Shown in pieces: positions 26,437 to 34,746 of a DNA stretch of 64,000 nt. The position numbers and the translations under genes were made by a program. The notes beneath the pieces are model-generated. The model was not told the origin of the DNA and did no database searches. It worked only from the letters and a program-made list of their open reading frames with translations. This DNA comes from DATFQE01 sp963739085 (GTDB lineage Bacteria > Actinomycetota > Thermoleophilia > Gaiellales > Gaiellaceae): contig CAVTZA010000010.1 in assembly GCA_963739085.1 (NCBI GenBank), forward strand, positions 372,001-436,000. The letters are read 5' to 3'. Within the stretch, counting starts at the first letter, position 1, and the number at the start of each line of letters is the position of its first letter.

Positions 26437-27642
26437 AGAAGGCACTCTGGCTGGTGCCGTTCGCTGTGGCGCTTGCTGCTGCAGCCGCGGCTTTCGGCGG
26501 CAATTCGAGCTCTGATCGAGCGGGCTCGACGGCCGCCCCCGCCGCGGCCGACAAGGCCACGATCGCATGCGGCAGGACGCGCACGATCGGCGTCGCCGCG
26601 CCGATCACCGGAGCTGCGGCCTCGCTGGGGCAGCAGCAGCTCAAGTGGGCTCGCTTCTTCGTCACGCGCTACAACCGGCTACATCCGCGGGCCAAGCTCC
26701 GGGTCGTGCCCGGCGACACCCAGCTGCCCGATACCGCGCAGGCGATTCAGGTCGCCGAGCGGCTGTCGTCGAACTCGAAGGTTCTCGCGGTCGTCGGCCC
26801 GGCGGGGAGCCAGGAGGTGCAGGTCTCGTCGGCGCCGTTCCGCGCCGGCAACCTCGGCTACGTCTCCGGGTCGGCAACGCGAACGAGCCTGACGAACGAC
26901 GGCACCCGTCGCGGCCGCTTCTTCCGCGTCGTCCCGAACGACGACCAGCAGGGCCCACGCGTGTCGAACTACATCCGGACGACCCTGCGCGCGACAAGGG
27001 TCGTGATCGTGGACGGCCAGGACGCCTACAGCCAAGGCCTCTCCGACACGGTGGAGCGGCTGCTCAAGGCGGCCGGCGCGGACGTCCGTCGCGAGTCGGT
27101 CAACCCCGACACGACCACGGACTTCTCGTCGCTCGCGGCCCGCGTGCCTTCGAACACGCAGGTCGTCTACGTCCCGTGGCAGCTGGCTCCGAAGGCGCAG
27201 CTCTTCGGACAGCAGCTCCGTGCGGCCGGCAGGACCGCAACGCTGTTCGGCTCGGACGGGCTCTTCGATCCGGACAACTTCAAGATCCCCGGGTCGTACG
27301 TCTCGTTCTTCCCGATCGACCTCCGCAGTCCGGTCATCGCGGCGTACAGGCGCGGGCCCGGCGGCGGCCAGAGCGAGCTCTTCGGTCTCCCGACCTACGT
27401 GGCGACCGACGTGATCGCGCGGGCGATCGAGAAGGCGTGCCGGAACGGTCAGGCGACGCGTGCCGAGGTCAGGCGCTTCATCGGCTCGACCTTGATCCCG
27501 AAGAGCGAAGTCGTTGCTCGGCTTCCAGGTCCGGTTCGTGCAGCGCCTCAAGGCGCCGCTCGGCCCGGGCGACATGGAGCGGCCGGCCGACTTCGGCATC
27601 TACCGGATCAACGCCAGCGGCGCGTACGTCCGCGTCTCGTAG
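26433..27642 (+). CDS. Branched-chain-type ABC transporter substrate-binding protein, one +1 frameshift
   Basis: A Sec signal peptide (MKKALWLVPFAVALAAAAAA) precedes a HAAT/LivJ-type periplasmic-binding fold: TIGVAAPITGAAASLGQQQ, AERLSSNSKVLAVVGPAGSQ, NLGYVSGSATRTSLT, ATRVVIVDGQDAYSQGL and LFGLPTYVATDVIARAIEK. Near the 3' end an extra G at 27513 (GTCGTTGCTC) shifts the frame. With it removed the protein ends naturally as VLLGFQVRFVQRLKAPLG then ADFGIYRINASGAYVRVS with TAG at 27640-27642. It is the first gene of the second branched-chain-type importer. A strong hairpin separates it from the permeases, so binding protein and membrane parts may be made in different amounts. Confidence 0.82.
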
Positions 27643-27661
27643 CCAAAGGCTGAGCGAATCG

Positions 27662-27696
27662 GGAGTGCGGCCCATCGACGAGGTGGGCCGCACTCC
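27662..27696 (+). terminator. Perfect 13-bp hairpin after the binding-protein gene
   Basis: GGAGTGCGGCCCA (27662-27674) pairs exactly with TGGGCCGCACTCC (27684-27696) around a 9-base loop. No T-tract follows (AGTCTGAG). It lies 19 bases after the binding-protein stop and 22 bases before the permease start. It could be an attenuating terminator or an mRNA-stabilising stem that raises the amount of binding protein relative to permease. Confidence 0.75.
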
Positions 27697-27718
27697 AGTC
27701 TGAGAAGCTTCCCGACCC

Positions 27719-28693
27719 TTGGAGCTCCCGCTCGCGTTCGACTCCCAGCTCTTCGTCCAGCTCACGGTCAACGGCCTGACGCTGGGGAGCCTGTATGCGC
27801 TGATCGCGCTCGGCTATTCGCTGGTCTACGGGATCCTGAAGCTGCTGAACTTCGCGCACGGCGACGTCTACATGATCGGCGCCTTCATCGGGTACGGCGT
27901 CCTCACCGCCTTCGACGGGCCGCTCTCGCCGAACATCGCGCTCGTCCCGCTGATCGTGCTCATGTTCCTCGTCGCGATGCTGGGCGCAGGCTTCCTCGGC
28001 GTCGTGATCGAGCGGTTCGCGTACCGGCCGCTGCGGGATGCGCCCCGCCTGGCGCCGCTGATCAGCGCGCTCGGCGTCTCCTTCTTCCTGCAGAACAGCG
28101 CCCTGCTCCTGTGGGGAGCCCAGTTCCGCAGCTACGACTCCTTCGTGCTCGGCTCGGCCCACCCGGAGCTGTTCGTGCCCGGGCCGCTCGTGTCCCCCGT
28201 GTTCGTCATCGACGGCGTCAACGTTCAGCGGGTCCAGCTCCTCGTGATGGTCATGACCGTGGCGCTGATGGTCGCGCTGACCGTGCTGGTGGCACGGAGC
28301 AAGCTCGGCAAGGCGATGCGTGCAACGGCGTTCGACCGCGAAGCCGCCGCCATGATGGGCATCGACACCGACCGCGTGATCGCCTCGACGTTCTTCATCG
28401 GCTCGGTCCTGGCCGGCGCGGCGGGCGTGATGTTCGGGCTGCTCTTCAGCCAGGTGTTCCACCTCATGGGCTTCCTCGCAGGCCTGAAGGGCTTCACCGC
28501 GGCGGTCGTGGGCGGGATCGGCAGCATCCCCGGAGCGATGCTCGGCGGACTGCTGGTCGGGCTCACGGAGGCCTACGCCGCGGGCTACCTCGGCGGACGC
28601 TGGTCGGACCTGACCGTGTTCGGGATTCTCATCGTCGTCCTCCTCGTGCGGCCGACCGGGCTCCTCGGCTCCCGCGCGATCACCAAGGTCTGA
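27719..28693 (+). CDS. Branched-chain-type ABC transporter permease, LivH type
   Basis: 324 residues from TTG 27719; no clear ribosome-binding site is seen. Hydrophobic with about eight membrane segments: NGLTLGSLYALIALGYSLVY, LKLLNFAHGDVYMIGAFIG, FAYRPLRDAPRLAPLISALG and the coupling region RSKLGKAMRATAFDREAAAM. The C-terminus VVLLVRPTGLLGSRAI is family-typical. It belongs to the second importer, downstream of the hairpin. Confidence 0.89.
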   Translation: MELPLAFDSQLFVQLTVNGLTLGSLYALIALGYSLVYGILKLLNFAHGDVYMIGAFIGYGVLTAFDGPLSPNIALVPLIVLMFLVAMLGAGFLGVVIERFAYRPLRDAPRLAPLISALGVSFFLQNSALLLWGAQFRSYDSFVLGSAHPELFVPGPLVSPVFVIDGVNVQRVQLLVMVMTVALMVALTVLVARSKLGKAMRATAFDREAAAMMGIDTDRVIASTFFIGSVLAGAAGVMFGLLFSQVFHLMGFLAGLKGFTAAVVGGIGSIPGAMLGGLLVGLTEAYAAGYLGGRWSDLTVFGILIVVLLVRPTGLLGSRAITKV

Positions 28694-30147
28694 TGAGCTC
28701 GGGCGGCGACAGCCCGGATCGCCCGCGCGTCGGCGTCGACGACTGGGTCGCCGAGGTCGAGGAGCGCATCGAGCCCGGCAAGGGCGTCGCCGGACACCTC
28801 CGCCGTTGGGCATCGCTCGTACCGGGCTCTCTCCAGCTGGCCGTGTTCGTCGGCGTCGCCGCCACGCTGCCGCTCTGGATGGGCCGCGGGGACCTCTTCG
28901 CCTACGGCATCTTCACGCTGCTCTACGTCCTGCTCGGCCTGGGGCTGAACGTCGTGGTCGGGTACGCCGGCCTGCTCGACCTCGGCTACGTGGCGTTCTT
29001 CGGGTTCGGCGCGTACTTCTACGCCCTGGTCTCCTCCCCGCACTACGGGATCCACTGGCCGGCGCTCGTGTCGATCCCGATCATCGTCGTCTCGACGGCG
29101 ATTCTCGGCCTCCTCCTCGGGATTCCGTCCCGACGCCTGCTGGGCGACTACCTCGCGATCGTGACGCTCTTCTTCGGCCAGGCGTTCGTGGTCTTCGTCC
29201 TCGCCGCGAATCCGACCGTTGCGGGCATGGGGCTGACCGGCGGTCCGAACGGCATCGTCGACATCGACCCGCTGACGTTCTTCGGCTACGAGCTCACGAG
29301 CAGGACGCAGCAGTTCTACTTCCTGCTCCTGGTCGTCACGCTCGTGCTCGTCGGACTGCACTTCATCAGCGAATCCCGTACGGGCCGCGCCTGGCGCGCC
29401 CTCCGCGAGGATCCGCTCGCCGCAGAGGCGATGAGCGTCCCGGTCAACCGCCTCAAGCTGATGGCGTTCGCGTTCGGTTCGGGGATCGCGGGCCTCGCGG
29501 GGTGCATCTTCGCGGCCGTCCTCACGGCCGTCAGCCCGGGAAACTTCGCACTGCCGCTCTTGATCACCATCTACGCGATCGTGATTCTCGGCGGCATCGG
29601 CAGTCTGACCGGCGTGATCCTCGGTGCGATCGTGATCAACGCCTCGTTCCAGTTCCTCGCGCCCGAGAACCCGCAGGACCGAGCCCGGCTGCTGTTCTAC
29701 GCCGTCCTCCTGCTGCTCCTGGTCGTCGGACTGCGCTCCTGGCGGCGGGTCGGCGCCGTCCTGGGCGGGGTGGTCGCGCTCGGCGTCGTCACGCAGGCGG
29801 TCGTCGATGCGGTGGCGCCGACGTGGACCGGCGGAGGCGTCATCGAGGCCGGTCGGCTCGCGCCTGTCGTCGAGCACTGGGTGGTGATCCCTTCGGGCCA
29901 CGGCCGGTTCGGAGGGATCGCATACGTCGCGCTCGTTGCGGCCGTCCTGACTCTCACCCGCCTGCACGGCCGGGTGCGGCTCGTGGCGCTCGTGCCGACC
30001 CTCTACCTCGCCGCGATCGTGTGGGAGACCAGCTTCGTCGAGCAGCCCGCGGTCGCGCGCTGGATCCTGTTCGGCGCGCTGCTCGTCGCCCTGATGAACT
30101 TCCGCCCGCAGGGGCTGCTCGGGACGCCGCGCGTGGAGATCGCCTAG
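28693..30147 (+). CDS. Branched-chain-type ABC transporter permease, LivM type, with C-terminal extension
   Basis: 484 residues, ATG 28693 overlapping the LivH stop by one base. A hydrophilic ~55-residue N-terminal arm precedes the LivM core: NVVVGYAGLLDLGYVAFFGF, LGDYLAIVTLFFGQAFVV, GLTGGPNGIVDIDPLTFFG, RTGRAWRALREDPLAAEAM and YAIVILGGIGSLTGVILGA. The usual family end is reached around residue 350. About 130 more residues follow, with several hydrophobic segments (for example VGAVLGGVVALGVVTQAVV and VALVPTLYLAAIVWE) before the typical LivM end MNFRPQGLLGTPRVEIA. The inserted membrane segments are unusual but the frame is clean. Confidence 0.87.
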   Translation: MSSGGDSPDRPRVGVDDWVAEVEERIEPGKGVAGHLRRWASLVPGSLQLAVFVGVAATLPLWMGRGDLFAYGIFTLLYVLLGLGLNVVVGYAGLLDLGYVAFFGFGAYFYALVSSPHYGIHWPALVSIPIIVVSTAILGLLLGIPSRRLLGDYLAIVTLFFGQAFVVFVLAANPTVAGMGLTGGPNGIVDIDPLTFFGYELTSRTQQFYFLLLVVTLVLVGLHFISESRTGRAWRALREDPLAAEAMSVPVNRLKLMAFAFGSGIAGLAGCIFAAVLTAVSPGNFALPLLITIYAIVILGGIGSLTGVILGAIVINASFQFLAPENPQDRARLLFYAVLLLLLVVGLRSWRRVGAVLGGVVALGVVTQAVVDAVAPTWTGGGVIEAGRLAPVVEHWVVIPSGHGRFGGIAYVALVAAVLTLTRLHGRVRLVALVPTLYLAAIVWETSFVEQPAVARWILFGALLVALMNFRPQGLLGTPRVEIA

Positions 30148-30161
30148 TGATGGGGCACTAA

Positions 30162-30947
30162 ATGGCGCTGCTCGAGTTGAAGGACGTGACGAAGTCCTTC
30201 GGCGGCCTCCACGTGGTCGACAAGCTGAGCCTGGCCGTCGATGAAGGCGAGATCGTGAGCTTGATCGGCCCGAACGGAGCCGGCAAGACCACGGTCTTCA
30301 ACCTCGTCACGGGGATCTACGCGCCGGACGACGGCGAGATCCGCTTCGACGGGGCAGACATCGCGGGGCTCGCCCCTCACAAGATCACGAAGCTCGGGAT
30401 CGCGCGCACCTTCCAGACGCTGCGCCTGTTCCTGAACATGAGCGTCAAGGAGAACGTCATGGCCGCCGCCTACGGCCACACCAGGTCGACCGTGTTCGAG
30501 TCGATGCTCCGGCTCCCGCGCGCCCGACGCGAGGAGCGCGAGATCGCGCGCATGGCCGAGGAGAAGCTCGCCTTCTTCGGGCAGCGGCTGATGGGCTACC
30601 GGTGGGACCAGCCCGCCTACAGCCTCTCCTACGCGAACCGCCGGCGCCTGGAGATCGCGCGAGCCATGGGAGCGAACCCCCGCGTGCTGCTGCTCGACGA
30701 GCCGGCCGCGGGCATGAACCCGGCCGAGACGCACGAGATCACAGAGCTGATCGGCCGCCTGCGCACGGATGCGGGCTACACGATTCTCGTGATCGAGCAC
30801 GACATGCACGTCGTCGAAGGCATCTCCGATCGGGTCGTCGCGCTCGACCACGGTGTCAAGATCGCCGAGGGCTCGTTCGAGCAGGTGGCGACCAACGAGC
30901 TCGTCGTGGAGGCGTACCTCGGGCTGAAGGCGGCGGAGCCGGGCTGA
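30162..30947 (+). CDS. ABC transporter ATP-binding protein, LivG type
   Basis: 261 residues. Walker A SLIGPNGAGKTTVFNLVTG, the LivG-typical GIARTFQTLRLFLNMSVKEN, signature region LSYANRRRLEIARAM and Walker B VLLLDEPAAGMNPAE are present, with the switch His in LVIEHDMHVVEG. It is the first ATPase of the second importer. A short TAGTG/CACTA stem spans the upstream stop and the spacer. Confidence 0.91.
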   Translation: MALLELKDVTKSFGGLHVVDKLSLAVDEGEIVSLIGPNGAGKTTVFNLVTGIYAPDDGEIRFDGADIAGLAPHKITKLGIARTFQTLRLFLNMSVKENVMAAAYGHTRSTVFESMLRLPRARREEREIARMAEEKLAFFGQRLMGYRWDQPAYSLSYANRRRLEIARAMGANPRVLLLDEPAAGMNPAETHEITELIGRLRTDAGYTILVIEHDMHVVEGISDRVVALDHGVKIAEGSFEQVATNELVVEAYLGLKAAEPG

Positions 30948-31648
30948 TGCTGCTCCGCGTCTCCGAAGTCGACACGTATTACGGCGAGATCCACATCCTG
31001 CAGGGGTTGTCGCTCGAGGTGGGTAAGGGGGAGCTCGTCTGCCTCCTGGGCGGGAACGCGTCGGGAAAGTCGACGACGCTGAAGACGATCCTCGGCCTCG
31101 TCCGCCCGCGCCGCGGTACGGTCGAGCTCGAAGGCGAGGACGTGACCCAGCGGCCGACGAGCTACCGGATCGCCCACGGCCTGGCGATCGTCCCGGAGAA
31201 CCGGCGGCTCTTCGCGCCGATGACCGTGCTCGAGAACCTCCAGATGGGCGCGTACCTGCGCAAGGAGGGCTACCAGGAGGCGCTCGAGCAGGTCTTCGAG
31301 CTGTTCCCGCTGCTCCGCGAGCGGCGCAAGCAGCTCGCGGGGACGCTCTCGGGCGGCGAGCAGCAAATGGTCGCGATGGGCCGTGCGCTGATGTCGCAGC
31401 CGAAGCTGCTGCTGATGGACGAGCCGTCGATGGGGCTCGCGCCGATCCTCGTGGAGCGGAACTTCGAGATCATCCAGCAGGTGCACCAGTCGGGCGTCGC
31501 AGTCCTCGTCGTGGAGCAGAACGCGAACGTCTCGCTCTCGATCGCCGATCGCGGCTACGTGCTCCAGACCGGGCGGGTCGTGCTCGCCGGCCAGGCGCAG
31601 GAGCTGCTCGCCGACGAGGGCCTCCGGAAGGCCTACCTTGGCCGCTAG
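30947..31648 (+). CDS. ABC transporter ATP-binding protein, LivF type
   Basis: 233 residues, ATG 30947 overlapping the LivG TGA by one base. Walker A reads LLGGNASGKSTTLKTILG (GGNASGKST instead of GPNGAGKST, seen in a LivF subgroup). AIVPENRRLFAPMTVLENL, signature TLSGGEQQMVAMGRAL and Walker B LLLMDEPSMGLAP are intact. It completes the second branched-chain-type importer. Confidence 0.91.
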   Translation: MLLRVSEVDTYYGEIHILQGLSLEVGKGELVCLLGGNASGKSTTLKTILGLVRPRRGTVELEGEDVTQRPTSYRIAHGLAIVPENRRLFAPMTVLENLQMGAYLRKEGYQEALEQVFELFPLLRERRKQLAGTLSGGEQQMVAMGRALMSQPKLLLMDEPSMGLAPILVERNFEIIQQVHQSGVAVLVVEQNANVSLSIADRGYVLQTGRVVLAGQAQELLADEGLRKAYLGR

Positions 31649-32801
31649 CCCAGCCGCAGTTCGGCCGCTGCCCGACCGGATCCGGCACCGCTTCCCGATC
31701 CTCGAGCGGCTCGTCTACATCAACAGCTGCTCGCAGGGCGCGCTCTCCGACTCCGTGCGGGAGGCATACGAGGCCTACCTCCGCGACTGGGACGAGCACG
31801 GTGCTCCCTGGGAGTACTGGGTCGAACGCGCCGAGGCAGCCCGGGCCGCGTTCGCGCGCCTCGTCAACGCGGATCCGGACGAGATCGCCGTCACGACGTC
31901 CCTCTCGGCCGGCGTCAGCGCTCTCGCCACCGGGCTTCGCTACGCCCGCCGGTCGAAGATCGTCGTGACCGACCTGGAGTTCCCGACCATCGGCCAGATC
32001 TGGCATGCCCAGGCCGCGCGGGGCGCGAGGGTCGAGCACGTGGCTCCCGCCGAGGACGGCACCGTGCCGCTGGAGCGCTTCGAGCGGGCGATCGACGAGG
32101 ACACTGCGCTCGTCTCGATCACGCACGTCTCCTACCGGACCGGCGCGTTGACCGACGTCGAAGGCGTCGTCGCGCTGGCCCGGGAGCGCGGCGCGCTCGT
32201 CCTCCTCGACGCCTACCAGACCGTCGGCTCGATGCCCGTCGACGTCAGGGGGCTCGGCGTCGACTTCCTCGCGGCCGGGGTGCTCAAGTACCTCCTCGGC
32301 TCCGCGGGCCTGGCTTTCTTCTACTGCCGCCGTGAGCTGTTCGAACGCGCGTGGCCCACCGCGACCGGCTGGTTCGCCGATCAGGACATCTTCGAGATGG
32401 ACGTCCACGACTACTCGCCGTCGCCGACCGCGCGGCGCTTCCAGTCGGGGACGCCGCCGATCCCGGCCATCTACGCCGGGATCGCCGGCATCGAGCTGAT
32501 GCAGGAGATCGGGATCGCCGAGACCCGCGAGCACGTGCACGAGCTGAACGAGCGGCTGATCGCCGGCGTCGACGAGCTCGGGGGCACGGTCGTAACGCCG
32601 AGGCAGCGCGAGCGCCACGGTGCCCTGATCTGCATCCGCTCCACGAATGTCGACGACCTGGTGTCGGCGCTCGCGGGGGACGGCATCGTCACCTCCTCCC
32701 GCGACGGCAACCTGCGCGTGTCGGCGCACAGCTACAACTCGACGGACGACGTCGACGCCGTCCTCGCCGCGCTGGCGCGTCATCGCGGCTTGCTCGCCTG
32801 A
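31638..32801 (+). CDS. Aminotransferase class V-fold PLP enzyme (cysteine desulfurase/selenocysteine lyase-like)
   Basis: 387 residues from TTG 31638, overlapping the LivF gene by 11 bases. PLP elements: VTTSLSAGVSALATGLRY, LVSITHVSYRTG, Asp191 and Gln194 in LLDAYQTVGSMP, and the Schiff-base Lys217 in AAGVLKYLLGSAGLAF. The opening RFPILERLVYINSCSQGALS replaces the usual LNN start. The fold covers cysteine desulfurases, isopenicillin-epimerase-like proteins and kynureninases. No Cys-containing flexible loop is evident, so sulfur transfer is unlikely. It heads a four-enzyme set placed directly after the transporter, which may process an imported amino compound. Confidence 0.82.
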   Translation: MAASPAAVRPLPDRIRHRFPILERLVYINSCSQGALSDSVREAYEAYLRDWDEHGAPWEYWVERAEAARAAFARLVNADPDEIAVTTSLSAGVSALATGLRYARRSKIVVTDLEFPTIGQIWHAQAARGARVEHVAPAEDGTVPLERFERAIDEDTALVSITHVSYRTGALTDVEGVVALARERGALVLLDAYQTVGSMPVDVRGLGVDFLAAGVLKYLLGSAGLAFFYCRRELFERAWPTATGWFADQDIFEMDVHDYSPSPTARRFQSGTPPIPAIYAGIAGIELMQEIGIAETREHVHELNERLIAGVDELGGTVVTPRQRERHGALICIRSTNVDDLVSALAGDGIVTSSRDGNLRVSAHSYNSTDDVDAVLAALARHRGLLA

Positions 32802-32803
32802 CG

Positions 32804-33772
32804 ATGGAGCAGCGGGCCCTGGGTCGTACCGGCCTCTCGCTCTCGCGCCTCTGCCTGGGGTGCGGCAACTTCGGCGGCGTCGGGTCTGCGCCGGCGTTCT
32901 TCGGCGCGGGCGAGACCGAAGCCGAGGCCTTCGAGCTGATGGACGCCGCGATCGCGATGGGCATCAACCTGTTCGATACGGCGGATGCCTACGGGGGAGG
33001 GCGGAGCGAGACGTGGATCGGTCGCTGGCGTGCGGCGCGCGGCATCCCGGTCCTACTGAGCACGAAGGTCTTCCATTCGGTCGAGGGCGATCCCGCCGAT
33101 CGGGGCCTCGCGGCCGACAGGATCAGGCGCCAGATCGAGGGCAGCCTCACCCGGCTCGGGGTCGAACGGGTCGACATGTACCTGATCCACGAGCCCGACC
33201 CGCAGACCCCACTCGAGGAGACCCTGGGCGCCCTGGACCAGCTCGTGCACTCGGGGAAGGTCGGTGCGATCGGCGCCAGCAACGTCGAGGCCGACTGGAT
33301 CGAGGAAGCCCTCGCGATCGCGGAGCGTGAAAGACTCACGCCGATCGGCTGGGTGCAGAACTCCTACTCGCTGCTGGACCGCGACGCGGAGCGGGAGGTG
33401 CTTCCGCTCTGCGCCGAACGCGGCCTGGGCTTCACGCCGTTCGGACCGCTGAGCGGCGGCTGGCTCACCGGCAAGTACCGCCGGGACGAGCCGCGGCCGG
33501 AAGGCTCGAGGATGACCCTGCGGCCGGGGCCCTACGAGCATCTCGACCGTGCGGAGGTCTACCGCGCGCTCGACGCGTTCGAGGCGGCCGCGGCCGAGCG
33601 CGGCGTGGATTCGGCCACGCTGGCACACGCCTGGGTTCTCAGCCATCCCGACGTCACCGCGGTGATCCTCGGCCCGCGGAGCCCCGGGCACCTCGAGCCA
33701 CCGCGCGCGGCGCTCGAGCTCGAGCTGACTTCAAGCGAGCGCGACGAGTTGGCGTCACTCTTCCCCGCATGA
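32804..33772 (+). CDS. Aldo/keto reductase
   Basis: 322 residues. The catalytic tetrad is complete: Asp58 and Tyr63 in LFDTADAYGGGRSE, Lys88 in LLSTKVF and His129 in MYLIHEPDP. NADPH-binding features are seen towards the C-terminus (SATLAHAWVLSHPDVTAVI, ILGPRSPGHLEP). The opening MEQRALGRTGLSLSRLCLG is typical of the YajO/PdxI-like or glyceraldehyde-3-phosphate reductase branch. It starts two bases after the aminotransferase stop and overlaps the next gene as ATGA, so it is co-transcribed; the substrate is unknown. Confidence 0.88.
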   Translation: MEQRALGRTGLSLSRLCLGCGNFGGVGSAPAFFGAGETEAEAFELMDAAIAMGINLFDTADAYGGGRSETWIGRWRAARGIPVLLSTKVFHSVEGDPADRGLAADRIRRQIEGSLTRLGVERVDMYLIHEPDPQTPLEETLGALDQLVHSGKVGAIGASNVEADWIEEALAIAERERLTPIGWVQNSYSLLDRDAEREVLPLCAERGLGFTPFGPLSGGWLTGKYRRDEPRPEGSRMTLRPGPYEHLDRAEVYRALDAFEAAAAERGVDSATLAHAWVLSHPDVTAVILGPRSPGHLEPPRAALELELTSSERDELASLFPA

Positions 33773-34746
33773 TCCTCGTCCTCTCCGAGCCCGAAGTCGA
33801 GCGGCTCCTGCCGATGGAGGCGTGCATCGACGTGATGAGCGAGGCGCTCGCCGCCCTCGCGCGCGGCGCGATGTACCAGCCGTTGCGCGCGGTGGTCCGC
33901 CCGCCCGACGCTCCCGGCCTGATCGGCCTCATGCCCGCCTACCGCTCGGCCGCGCCGGCGGCTTTCGGCCTCAAGGCGGTGAACGTGATGCCCGGCAACC
34001 CCGCCCGCGGCCTGGACATGCACCAGGGCGTCGTCCTGCTCTCCGACGGCGACACGGGCGAGCTGAGCGCGATCGTGAACGCGTCGGCGATCACCGCGAT
34101 CCGGACGGCTGCCGTCTCCGGGGTCGCGACGCGGGCGCTCGCGCGGGAAGACACGCGCGAGCTGGCGATCCTCGGCGCGGGCGTCCAGGCCAGGTCGCAC
34201 CTCCAGGCGATGGCGGCCGTTCGCCCGTTCGAGCGTGCGCGGATCTGGAGCAGGACGGCGGCGAACGCGGAACGCCTCGCGGCCGAGGCCGGCGTGCCGT
34301 TCCCGGTGGAGGCGGTCGAGAGCGCCGAGGTCGCCGTCCGCGGAGCCGACGTGATCGTGACCGCGACGTCCTCGCCGACGCCCGTGCTCGAGCGGGCGTG
34401 GCTCGGCGAAGGCGCGCACGTGAACGCCGTCGGGTCGTCGATCCCGACCACGCGCGAGCTCGACTCCGAGACGGTTGCGGCCGCGGCGCTCTTCGTCGAC
34501 CGGCGCGAGTCGACCGAGAACGAGTCGGGCGACTACCTGCTGGCGCTCCGCGACGGAGCGATCGAGCCGGGGCATATCCGGGCAGAGCTCGGCGACGTCC
34601 TCGTCGGCGCGGCTCCCGGCCGCACGTCGGACACCGAGCTCACGCTCTTCAAGTCGCTCGGGCTCGCCGTCGAGGATCTCGCGGCCGCCCAGTACGTCGT
34701 CGAGCGTGCCCGTGAGAGCGGCGTGGGCACCGAGGTCGCCCTCTGA
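33769..34746 (+). CDS. Ornithine cyclodeaminase/mu-crystallin family protein
   Basis: 325 residues, ATGA overlap with the reductase. Opening LSEPEVERLLPMEACIDVM, the substrate-binding Lys69 in AFGLKAVNVMPGN and GLDMHQGVVLLSDGDTGEL are typical, followed by the Rossmann motif LAILGAGVQARSHLQAMAAV and ADVIVTATSSPTPVLE. Family members are NAD(P)-dependent: ornithine cyclodeaminase, ketimine reductase, alanine or lysine dehydrogenase-like enzymes. Next to a PLP enzyme and a dehydratase-fold protein it may reduce or form a cyclic imine (inference). Confidence 0.87.
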   Translation: MILVLSEPEVERLLPMEACIDVMSEALAALARGAMYQPLRAVVRPPDAPGLIGLMPAYRSAAPAAFGLKAVNVMPGNPARGLDMHQGVVLLSDGDTGELSAIVNASAITAIRTAAVSGVATRALAREDTRELAILGAGVQARSHLQAMAAVRPFERARIWSRTAANAERLAAEAGVPFPVEAVESAEVAVRGADVIVTATSSPTPVLERAWLGEGAHVNAVGSSIPTTRELDSETVAAAALFVDRRESTENESGDYLLALRDGAIEPGHIRAELGDVLVGAAPGRTSDTELTLFKSLGLAVEDLAAAQYVVERARESGVGTEVAL

